From: an uncultured Caulobacteraceae bacterium
GTDB taxonomy: Bacteria > Pseudomonadota > Alphaproteobacteria > Caulobacterales > Caulobacteraceae
Reading direction: 5' to 3'
Assembly (NCBI GenBank): GCA_903884915.1
Contig: CAISGS010000572.1
Coordinates: forward strand, 1-6,948
DNA: 6,948 nt
Both the position numbers and the translations under genes were made by a program. This document shows, piece by piece, positions 1 through 6,948 of this stretch. Numbering within the stretch: the first letter of the stretch is position 1; every line of letters starts with the position of its first letter. The notes beneath the pieces were generated by a model that was not told the origin of the DNA, made no database searches, and worked only from the letters and a program-made list of their open reading frames with translations.

Positions 1-130
1 CACAAATCGATTAGAAATTGCGCAATTCAGCGCCTGCGATAGTTTTCCTTGAACCCAAGGGGCGTGCGACCTACTGATCAGGTCTAGTCTTAGCCTATGA
101 ACGGGCGTGAAATTTTAGGACAATCAGACC
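1..130. other. Intergenic region upstream of the GST gene, with a 12-bp palindrome
   Basis: No gene is visible here. The most regular element is a perfect 12-bp palindrome, AATTGCGCAATT, at 16-27. A short potential hairpin follows at 47-60 (CCTTG, loop AACC, CAAGG), and a CTGATCAG palindrome sits at about 74-81. None is followed by a T-tract, so I do not call a terminator. I could not find a convincing sigma-70 or Caulobacter-type promoter pair. The region probably holds the promoter of the downstream gene, and the palindrome could be an operator, but that is inference. Confidence 0.35.
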
Positions 131-757
131 ATGATTACCCTTCATCACCTGAACAATAGCCGGTCACAGCGGATTCTCTGGCTGTTTGAAGAGCTCGACC
201 TGGACTACGAGATCGTCAAACATCAGCGCGATTCGGTCACCCGGCTTGCCCCTGACGCCTTGAAGGCCATCCATCCTTTGGGCAAGTCGCCGGTCATTGT
301 CGACAAGGGTCGCACCATCTTCGAATCGGGTGCCATTATCGACTATGTGATCGACCAATATGGGGCTGGGCGTTTGCGGCCTGCGGCGGGCACCTCGGAC
401 TATATCGACTATCAGCAGTGGCTGCACTTTGCCGAAGGCTCGGCCATGCTGCCCTTGCTGATGGCCATGTATGTGTCGCGGCTTGGCGCAGCCGGCGCGC
501 CGCTTCATCCGCGCATCGGTAGCCAAATTGCCGACCATCTCAGCTTCATGGAAGGCCACCTGCAGGGACGTGACTTCATCATCGGCAGCGACCTAACCGG
601 GGCGGATATCAACAATGTGTTCGTGCTTGAGGCCGCCGCCTCCGGTGGGCGATTGGCGGACTATCCCGTGCTCACCGCCTATCTGGCACGAATGCAGGGA
701 CGCGATGCCTACAAGCGTGGCCTCGAGCGCGGCGGCGTCTACGCGCTCGGCGCCTGA
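131..757 (+). CDS. Glutathione S-transferase family protein
   Basis: This encodes a cytosolic glutathione S-transferase of 208 residues, the usual length for bacterial GSTs, which conjugate glutathione to electrophiles or reduce substrates with it. The N-terminal thioredoxin-like domain (about residues 1-80) has the Ser-Arg-Ser-Gln-Arg stretch at 10-14, where the catalytic Ser or Cys usually lies. It also has GKSPVIVD with the cis-proline P54 and the glutathione-binding pair E65-S66. The all-helical C-terminal domain has the LTGADI folding motif near residue 155, followed by an NNVFVLEAA helix. The ATG is preceded by AGGA at 117-120, ten bases away. It lies 45-54 bp upstream of pseB on the same strand and could be co-transcribed with it, but nothing in GST function ties it to sugar synthesis. 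Subclass and substrate cannot be told from sequence. Confidence 0.93.
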   Translation: MITLHHLNNSRSQRILWLFEELDLDYEIVKHQRDSVTRLAPDALKAIHPLGKSPVIVDKGRTIFESGAIIDYVIDQYGAGRLRPAAGTSDYIDYQQWLHFAEGSAMLPLLMAMYVSRLGAAGAPLHPRIGSQIADHLSFMEGHLQGRDFIIGSDLTGADINNVFVLEAAASGGRLADYPVLTAYLARMQGRDAYKRGLERGGVYALGA

Positions 758-3110
<2,353 letters not shown>

Positions 3111-3130
3111 GGCCTAGGTCGCTTTTGCCC

Positions 3131-3298
3131 TTAGGACGGGCGCAGGCTTTCGATCTGTTCTTTCAGTTTGAGTTTTTGACGCTTCAGCTGTCTAAGTCGC
3201 AATTGATCTGCGGCCGGTCGTTGCAGTTCGTCCCGGATTGCGAGATCAAGATTTTCGTGCCGGAAACCGAGTTCACGAATATGCGCTTCAATAGCCAT
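3131..3298 (-). CDS. Small DUF465 (YdcH-like) protein, copy 1
   Basis: This 55-residue minus-strand gene reads from ATG at 3298 to TAA at 3131. The DUF465 pattern is clear: an N-terminal LGFRHENLDLAI segment, then a basic segment with RPAADQLRLRQLKRQKL, then KLKEQIESL. The family consists of short helical, coiled-coil-like proteins of unknown function, common in alphaproteobacteria. A good Shine-Dalgarno, AAGGAG, lies nine bases before the ATG. The gene is convergent with pseC, 20 bp away, and divergent from ubiX. A second member of the family is encoded at 4561-4782. An overlapping forward frame at 3125-3328 has no recognisable family features and is most likely a shadow of this gene. Confidence 0.88.
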   Translation of the reverse strand: MAIEAHIRELGFRHENLDLAIRDELQRPAADQLRLRQLKRQKLKLKEQIESLRPS

Positions 3299-3410
3299 GG
3301 GTTGCGACTCCTTGCGATTGGCGCTTGAAGTAAATCACCGACTTCGGTCGGCGTCTGATCACAATCGGTTGCTTTGGCGACAAAACGCCAAGACCCCTTC
3401 AGGAGGCTAG
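3299..3410. promoter_or_regulatory. Divergent intergenic region between DUF465 copy 1 and ubiX, with two hairpins
   Basis: This 112-bp spacer must hold the start signals of both divergent genes. Two perfect small inverted repeats are visible. CCGAC-TTCG-GTCGG at 3338-3351 would form, in the ubiX direction, a stable UUCG-tetraloop hairpin. TTGGCG-ACAAAA-CGCCAA at 3374-3391 ends nine bases before the ubiX Shine-Dalgarno, AGGAGG (3401-3406). Neither is followed by a T-tract, so they are not obvious terminators. They could lie in the ubiX leader RNA or act as operators. I could not assign -35/-10 boxes with confidence. Confidence 0.4.
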
Positions 3411-4040
3411 ATGGCCCGTCCCGCAGATCCACATTCGGCCCCGCAGCGACTGGTGGTGGCGATCACCGGTGCGTCAGGCGCGGCCTATGGCGTGCGTATG
3501 CTCGAAGCCTGTCAAGATCTCGGCGTCGAGAGCCACTTGGTCATGTCGCGCTCATCGGTCTTGACCCTGACCGCGGAGACGGGACTCACCGTCGCGGATG
3601 TCTGCGCCAAGGCCTCCAAGGTCCATAAGATCGGCGATGTCGGGGCCTCTATCGCCTCGGGATCGTTTCAGACCATGGGCATGATCGTCGCCCCCTGTTC
3701 GGTGCGCACCATGTCCGAGATTGGGGCGGGCGTGACCTCGACCCTTCTGACCCGCGCCGCGGACGTGGTGCTCAAGGAGCGCCGCCGCCTCGTCCTGATG
3801 GTGCGCGAGACGCCGTTCCATCTGGGACACCTGCGCACCATGGTTTCACTTACCGAGATGGGCGCAATCATCGCCCCGCCTCTGCCCGCCTTCTACACAA
3901 GGCCCAAGACCCTCGAGGACCTGATTGATCAGTCGGTCGGGCGCTGCCTTGACCTGTTTGGCCTATCCTGGGGCGGCGTTAAGCGCTGGGGCGAGGATAT
4001 TGGTCCGATTGAAAATTCTGAGCCCATGGCACCGCTGTGA
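3411..4040 (+). CDS. ubiX: Flavin prenyltransferase UbiX
   Basis: UbiX joins dimethylallyl phosphate to reduced FMN, making the prenylated FMN cofactor required by UbiD decarboxylases in ubiquinone synthesis. The 209-residue protein has the flavin-binding GASGAAYG near residues 20-27. It also has the family signatures PCSVRTMSEIGAG, RRRLVLMVRETPFH (with the basic and Arg residues that bind phosphate), PPLPAFYTRP with the conserved Tyr, and SVGRCLDLFGL. The N-terminus has about 12 extra residues before the first strand, and the C-terminus extends past the core by about 15. ATG 3411 is preceded by a strong AGGAGG four bases away. The gene overlaps the next one by 4 bp (GTGA), so the two are probably translationally coupled. 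No ubiD is in the window, which is common because the partners are often unlinked. Confidence 0.95.
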   Translation: MARPADPHSAPQRLVVAITGASGAAYGVRMLEACQDLGVESHLVMSRSSVLTLTAETGLTVADVCAKASKVHKIGDVGASIASGSFQTMGMIVAPCSVRTMSEIGAGVTSTLLTRAADVVLKERRRLVLMVRETPFHLGHLRTMVSLTEMGAIIAPPLPAFYTRPKTLEDLIDQSVGRCLDLFGLSWGGVKRWGEDIGPIENSEPMAPL

Positions 4041-4498
4041 CCCAGTTTTGGGACTGGGCCTTAAGCGCCTATGCCCGGCCCGGTGTGGCGCAGGCCTGTC
4101 TGGATCTGCAAGATGATCACGGACAATGTACGCCCTACCTGCTCTGGGCCGCTTGGGCAGCGCAAGGCGGACGCTGCCTCGATCAGGGAACGTTGGCCAA
4201 GGGCGCGGATCTGGCGCGGCGCTGGGAGCCCACCTTTATCACGCCAGTACGGGCGGTAAGGCGCGCCCTAAAGCCCGCCCTTGATGGGGTCGCCGATGAT
4301 CTGCGTGAGGCCCTTCGCGAACAGGTCAAGGCCGTTGAGTTGGCCGCCGAAAAGACCTTGATGCTGTCCCTAGAGGCCCTAGCTCTCGGTGCCCCTTCCG
4401 GCTCCGTCACGGTCCAGCAGGCTTTGGAACAGGCCACAGCCCTTTGGACCCCATCGGCATCCAAAAACAGCCTCATGGGGCTATCACAGCACCTTTGA
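4037..4498 (+). CDS. TIGR02444 family conserved hypothetical protein
   Basis: This 153-residue protein matches my recollection of the TIGR02444 (DUF2390) family: FWDWALSAYARPGVAQACLDLQD near the start, then PYLLWAAWAAQGGR, then WEPTFITPVRAVRRALK. The function of the family is unknown. The sequence is predicted mostly helical, with no signal peptide or membrane segment, so it is probably cytosolic. It starts at GTG 4037, whose last two bases form part of the ubiX TGA stop. This 4-bp overlap and the lack of its own good Shine-Dalgarno suggest that ribosomes finishing ubiX restart here. The linkage may mean a role near quinone or flavin metabolism, but that rests on position only. Confidence 0.85.
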   Translation: MTQFWDWALSAYARPGVAQACLDLQDDHGQCTPYLLWAAWAAQGGRCLDQGTLAKGADLARRWEPTFITPVRAVRRALKPALDGVADDLREALREQVKAVELAAEKTLMLSLEALALGAPSGSVTVQQALEQATALWTPSASKNSLMGLSQHL

Positions 4499-4560
4499 AC
4501 CATGGGTTGGGTTTGCTATGGTGGGCTACCGACCAAGCCGGTCGTCAGGGGTATGTCAGC

Positions 4561-4782
4561 ATGAATGATGACGAGCCGACCACGGATTCGGATAGCGCCA
4601 TCAAGGCCCAGATCAATGTGTTTCGGCAGGAACATCAAGATCTCGACGCCTCGATTGTCGCGCTTGAAACCATGCCTCAGCCCGACCTTCTGCTGATTAC
4701 GCGTCTAAAACGGAAAAAACTCGGCCTTCGAGACCTTATTGCGCGTCTCGAAGACCGATTAACCCCCGATATCATCGCTTAA
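4561..4782 (+). CDS. Small DUF465 (YdcH-like) protein, copy 2
   Basis: This is a 73-residue member of the DUF465 family. An acidic, polar head of about 12 residues precedes the domain. The domain then runs VFRQEHQDLDASI, then MPQPDLLLITRLKRKKLGL, then RDLIARLEDRL, matching the family order of an EH-x-x-LD motif, a proline, and a Lys/Arg-rich helix leading into a second helix. I chose ATG 4561 over upstream in-frame codons because AGGGG at 4547-4551 gives a nine-base spacing and because upstream residues are not family-like. The gene follows the TIGR02444 gene by 62 bp. A short inverted repeat, CGACC-AAGCC-GGTCG, lies in that gap at 4530-4544. The first copy, at 3131-3298, is shorter and on the other strand. 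Function is unknown. Confidence 0.88.
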   Translation: MNDDEPTTDSDSAIKAQINVFRQEHQDLDASIVALETMPQPDLLLITRLKRKKLGLRDLIARLEDRLTPDIIA

Positions 4783-4805
4783 GCTCTCGTCCCGTTTGCA
4801 TCTTC

Positions 4806-4818
4806 GGCCCTAAGGGCC
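4806..4818 (+). terminator. Short hairpin after DUF465 copy 2, weak terminator candidate
   Basis: GGCCC-TAA-GGGCC forms a perfect 5-bp G+C-rich stem 23 bases after the DUF465 stop codon and 32 bases before the response regulator start. It is followed by TTAAAG rather than a run of T, so any intrinsic termination would be weak. It could instead be an operator or leader hairpin of the regulator gene. Confidence 0.3.
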
Positions 4819-4850
4819 TTAAAGTAACCCTAGAAATTTAAGGGGGATTC

Positions 4851-5408
4851 ATGACTGACCTTACCGCTGCCGTCGCTGAACTGGCCGACAAGAGTCTCTT
4901 GGTCCTCGATGATGATGCGCCCTTGCGCACACGCCTTGGCCGAGCCCTAGAACAACGGGGCTTTGAACCCATCCTCGTGGCCACCGTTGCCGAGGCGGTT
5001 GCCGCCGTAAAGATCAAGGCTCCGGCCTATGCGGTTCTGGACCTGCGGCTCGAAGACGGAAGCGGCCTCACAGTGGTTGAGGCCATCCATGCCGCCCGCC
5101 CTGATGCCCGCGTGGTTATGCTGACCGGTTATGGCAATATCGCCACCGCAGTCGCGGCGGTGAAGGCGGGGGCACTGGACTATCTGCCCAAGCCTGCCGA
5201 TGCTGATGATGTGGCCAAGGCCTTGCTGGCGCAAAAGGATCATAGCCCGGCGCCGCCGGAAAATCCGATGTCGGCTGACCGGGTGCGCTGGGAACATATT
5301 CAGCGGGTCTATGAGCTGTGCGGTCACAATGTTTCGGAAACGGCGCGGCGCCTCAACATGCACCGCCGGACCCTGCAGCGGATCTTGGCCAAGCGCGCGC
5401 CGCGTTAG
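4851..5408 (+). CDS. ActR/PrrA/RegA family redox response regulator
   Basis: This 185-residue two-component response regulator belongs to the RegA/PrrA/ActR family, which in alphaproteobacteria controls respiration, carbon and nitrogen metabolism in response to redox state. The receiver domain (about residues 15-128) has the acidic pocket D20-D21-D22, phospho-acceptor D64 in LDLRLEDGSGL, T92 in MLTGYGN and K114 in LPKPAD. The hallmark PPENPMSADRVRWEHIQRVY linker, positions 135-154, leads to a Fis-type helix-turn-helix at about 160-182, containing SETARRLNMHRRTLQRIL. The ATG follows AGGGGG (4841-4846) with a four-base spacing. No cognate RegB/PrrB/ActS kinase or senC lies next to it, so its partner must be encoded elsewhere. 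Its stop codon overlaps the stop of the opposite-strand gene by 3-4 bp. Confidence 0.95.
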   Translation: MTDLTAAVAELADKSLLVLDDDAPLRTRLGRALEQRGFEPILVATVAEAVAAVKIKAPAYAVLDLRLEDGSGLTVVEAIHAARPDARVVMLTGYGNIATAVAAVKAGALDYLPKPADADDVAKALLAQKDHSPAPPENPMSADRVRWEHIQRVYELCGHNVSETARRLNMHRRTLQRILAKRAPR

Positions 5409-5737
5409 GCTGGCAGGGCCAACCGGTCCTTCCACGCTCGCGACAGGATCTTGAGTTCTGTGCGGACCATCGACGGCGAGACGTCCTCGGAGAGGGTGTG
5501 CAGCACTTCAAAGCGAAAGGCCCCCTCGCCGTGGGCCTTCCACGCGGCCTGTAAGGTGCGGTCGGGATAGCTGCCCATGCGCAGCGAGAACCAGAGGCTG
5601 GTCTGGTGGGTATCCAGATGACGGCTCTCCATCACCCAAAACTGCCCATCCACCATGCAGCGCACGGCAAAGACCCCAGCGGGGGTCTTGATCTCCTTAT
5701 AGGCGGCGATAGCGGCTTTGCGGTCTTTGGCGTCCAT
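5405..5737 (-). CDS. GIY-YIG nuclease family protein with degenerate motif
   Basis: This 110-residue protein resembles a group of small alphaproteobacterial GIY-YIG domain proteins. The GIY position reads G21-V22-F23 (KTPAGVFAVRC) and the YIG position reads W34-V35-M36, with the usual glycine replaced by Met. LWFSLRMG and LQAAWKAHGEGAFRFEVL follow, and E77 is the likely counterpart of the metal-binding Glu. The standard Arg and His/Tyr pattern after YIG is hard to find, so nuclease activity is doubtful. ATG 5737 has only a weak upstream AGG. It lies 43 bp downstream of mmcB on the same strand with no visible terminator between, so it may be part of the same LexA-controlled transcript. Its stop overlaps the stop of the response regulator gene. 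Confidence 0.75.
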   Translation of the reverse strand: MDAKDRKAAIAAYKEIKTPAGVFAVRCMVDGQFWVMESRHLDTHQTSLWFSLRMGSYPDRTLQAAWKAHGEGAFRFEVLHTLSEDVSPSMVRTELKILSRAWKDRLALPA

Positions 5738-5780
5738 GGCGCCAGCCTAGCCGATGATTGCGCCGCCCACTAGAGGGCCG

Positions 5781-6236
5781 CTAGACATCCAAACTGCGAA
5801 GGGCGGCCAGACGGGCAAAGGCCAAAGTCAAGGCCTTACGACGGGCCGCGGCCAAGGGGGCAAGCGTGGCCGGGGTCAGGACTGCGCCATCAAAGCCATC
5901 AGCGACGATCAGGCCCGGGCCCTCGGGTAAGATATGCTGCGGAAATTCAGGCGCGACGGCGAAATAGAAGTGATCGCAAAAGGGCAGATAGTCGCCCCAT
6001 TTCTGGTCGGTCCGGAAGTCTTCCAGCGAGGACTTGACCTCGACAATGACAATCTCGCCGCGCCGCCCCAGCCCCATCAGATCGGCCCGCCGTCCATTGG
6101 GCAGGCTGACCTCGGCCACCGGCGCATAGCCTAGCCCAATCAACAGCCGTGCCGCCCCACGGGTGACGATCTGCGTCGTCTGAGGCCGCAAGCCCACGGT
6201 CCCGCTCGCCCGGGCAATATCGAGAACAATTTCCAT
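5781..6236 (-). CDS. mmcB: MmcB family DNA repair protein
   Basis: MmcB of Caulobacter is an SOS-regulated protein needed for resistance to mitomycin C. This homologue, 151 residues from ATG 6236, has the family opening TTQIVTRGAARLL, then RADLMGLGRRGEIVIVEVKSS, then DFRTDQKWGDYLPFCDHFYFAV. The D52, E66 and K68 arrangement (D-x13-E-V-K) is a PD-(D/E)XK nuclease-type active site, so it probably acts as a nuclease or DNA-binding repair factor. A GTG at 6239 is an alternative start one codon upstream. Neither start has a recognisable Shine-Dalgarno. A perfect LexA box sits 11 bases upstream of the ATG. The lipocalin gene ends 39 bp upstream on the same strand, so mmcB is likely to have its own damage-inducible promoter in this gap or inside the lipocalin 3' end. 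Confidence 0.92.
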   Translation of the reverse strand: MEIVLDIARASGTVGLRPQTTQIVTRGAARLLIGLGYAPVAEVSLPNGRRADLMGLGRRGEIVIVEVKSSLEDFRTDQKWGDYLPFCDHFYFAVAPEFPQHILPEGPGLIVADGFDGAVLTPATLAPLAAARRKALTLAFARLAALRSLDV

Positions 6237-6247
6237 CACTATAGTTT

Positions 6248-6262
6248 GTTCTGGATTTGTTC
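6248..6262 (-). promoter_or_regulatory. LexA (SOS) box upstream of mmcB
   Basis: The forward strand reads GTTC-TGGATTT-GTTC, a perfect match to the alphaproteobacterial LexA operator GTTC-N7-GTTC. It lies in the short gap between the lipocalin stop (6276) and the mmcB start (6236/6239). It ends only 8-11 bases before the start codon, where bound LexA should block the promoter or the start of transcription. mmcB is a known SOS gene in Caulobacter, which supports this as a functional operator. The exact -10 and -35 elements are not clear. TATAGT lies immediately before the start codon but has no well-spaced -35. Confidence 0.9.
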
Positions 6263-6275
6263 GTTTTGCAAGAGG

Positions 6276-6866
6276 CTAGCGCGCGGCCTCGCCCTTGGCC
6301 AACGGGGCCTGCTTGGTGAAGCGCAGGAGGGCGGTGTTGAAGCCGAGGGTCTTGGCGCGGTTGACGAGGAATGCGATCTCGGCGGGGCCGGGCGTGGGCT
6401 GGCGGTGCAGGAGCCACAGGAACTTGCCCGAATGGTCTGCGACAATGGCCCAGCTATAGTCCTCGGCCCGATCTAGGACCCAATAGTCGCCCAAAAAGGC
6501 CGGACCAAGGAACGAGACCTTGAACTTGGCATTACGGCTGCCCTCGACCAGTTTGGCGCGGCCATTGACCGAACGGGAGGGGCCATCCATGCCCTTGTCG
6601 TGGCAGATATTGACGATGCGGATCATTCCACCGGGGATCTTGCTATAGTCGGCGCTGACGGCCTCGCAGCCGCGCTGGAAGATATTCTCGTAGCGGGCCA
6701 GTTCGTAATAGCGACCGACATAGCGATCCACATCCACAGGCTTGGACGGCGCGGGCACATTGGGGTTGCCGACCGGCGCGGCCATCGCATGCGACCCAAG
6801 GCTCACGGACGATAGGGCCAACACGCAAAAGGCAACAATAGCGAAGGCAAAACGGGGCAAGGCCAT
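6276..6866 (-). CDS. Secreted lipocalin family protein (Blc-like)
   Basis: This 196-residue protein has a bacterial lipocalin domain, a beta-barrel that binds small hydrophobic molecules. It starts with a signal peptide: P4-R5, a hydrophobic stretch to about residue 24, and an Ala-x-Ala site at A27-M28-A29. No lipobox is present, so it is probably soluble in the periplasm and not a lipoprotein. The barrel begins with VDVDRYVGRYYELARYE (45-60) and continues with GGMIRIVNIC, KVSFLG, DYWVLDRAEDYSWAIVADHSG and LWLLHRQP, the usual Blc order. In the first motif the near-invariant Trp of GxWYE is Tyr (Y53). C67 and C88 could form a disulfide. AGGAG directly abuts ATG 6866. The in-frame TTG at 6860 has a normal six-base spacing, so the real start may be two codons later. 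Confidence 0.92.
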   Translation of the reverse strand: MALPRFAFAIVAFCVLALSSVSLGSHAMAAPVGNPNVPAPSKPVDVDRYVGRYYELARYENIFQRGCEAVSADYSKIPGGMIRIVNICHDKGMDGPSRSVNGRAKLVEGSRNAKFKVSFLGPAFLGDYWVLDRAEDYSWAIVADHSGKFLWLLHRQPTPGPAEIAFLVNRAKTLGFNTALLRFTKQAPLAKGEAAR

Positions 6867-6948
6867 CTCCTGCGTCCAGCGGCCCTATGACGGGTCCGGA
6901 TCAGTTGACCCTGATTTTTGTCATTTTTTGTGAAATACCAGACCCCAG
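6867..6948. other. Upstream region of the lipocalin gene (window edge)
   Basis: This stretch holds no visible gene. It should contain the leader and promoter of the minus-strand lipocalin gene, of which only the AGGAG at 6867-6871 is recognisable. The forward strand has an AT-rich patch at about 6912-6937. I see no confident -35/-10 pair. Confidence 0.4.

Noticed and set aside
3125..3328. 67-codon forward frame downstream of pseC
   Set aside because: It is the complement of the DUF465 gene, which has a clear family pattern and a strong Shine-Dalgarno on the other strand.
4507..4532. Possible promoter (TTGGG and GCTACCGA) before DUF465 copy 2
   Set aside because: Only half of the -10 and three or four -35 positions match the Caulobacter consensus, so I cannot support it.
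5947..6417. 156-codon minus-strand frame spanning the end of the lipocalin and mmcB
   Set aside because: It is the out-of-frame shadow of two well-supported genes and would run across the LexA box; the peptide is low-complexity in Arg, Pro and Ala.

Overview
The window looks like a chromosomal segment of an alphaproteobacterium, most likely of the Caulobacterales or a close relative. Clues are the high G+C coding bias throughout, a canonical alphaproteobacterial LexA box (GTTC-N7-GTTC), an ActR/PrrA/RegA-type regulator, an MmcB-type protein, a TIGR02444 protein and two short DUF465 (YdcH-like) proteins. I see no tRNA, rRNA, CRISPR array, insertion sequence or phage gene. Coding density is high, and no gene-free stretch exceeds about 130 bases.

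Layout, left to right. (1) A forward glutathione S-transferase gene (131-757) lies 45-54 bp upstream of an overlapping pair, pseB-pseC (flmA-flmB in Caulobacter). These encode the first two enzymes from UDP-GlcNAc towards CMP-pseudaminic acid, the sugar used to glycosylate flagellin. The later pathway genes (pseH, pseG, pseI, pseF) are not in the window. (2) A 55-residue DUF465 gene on the minus strand (3131-3298) is convergent with pseC and divergent from ubiX. (3) A forward cluster follows: ubiX (flavin prenyltransferase), a TIGR02444 gene joined to it by a 4-bp GTGA overlap, and a second DUF465 gene. (4) A forward gene encodes an orphan ActR/RegA-type redox response regulator, with no sensor kinase beside it. 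Its stop codon overlaps that of the next, opposite-strand gene. (5) The minus-strand block, read from right to left, is a secreted lipocalin, mmcB and a degenerate GIY-YIG protein. A perfect LexA box lies in the 36-39 bp gap just upstream of mmcB, so mmcB, and perhaps the GIY-YIG gene 43 bp downstream, are probably induced by DNA damage.

Most of the window is ordinary conserved chromosome. The points worth a second look are the LexA-controlled mmcB with no visible ribosome-binding site, the GIY-YIG protein with eroded motif residues in the same probable SOS unit, the tail-to-tail overlap of that unit with the redox regulator, and the two DUF465 genes bracketing ubiX. I do not see convincing evidence of an entirely new multi-gene system.
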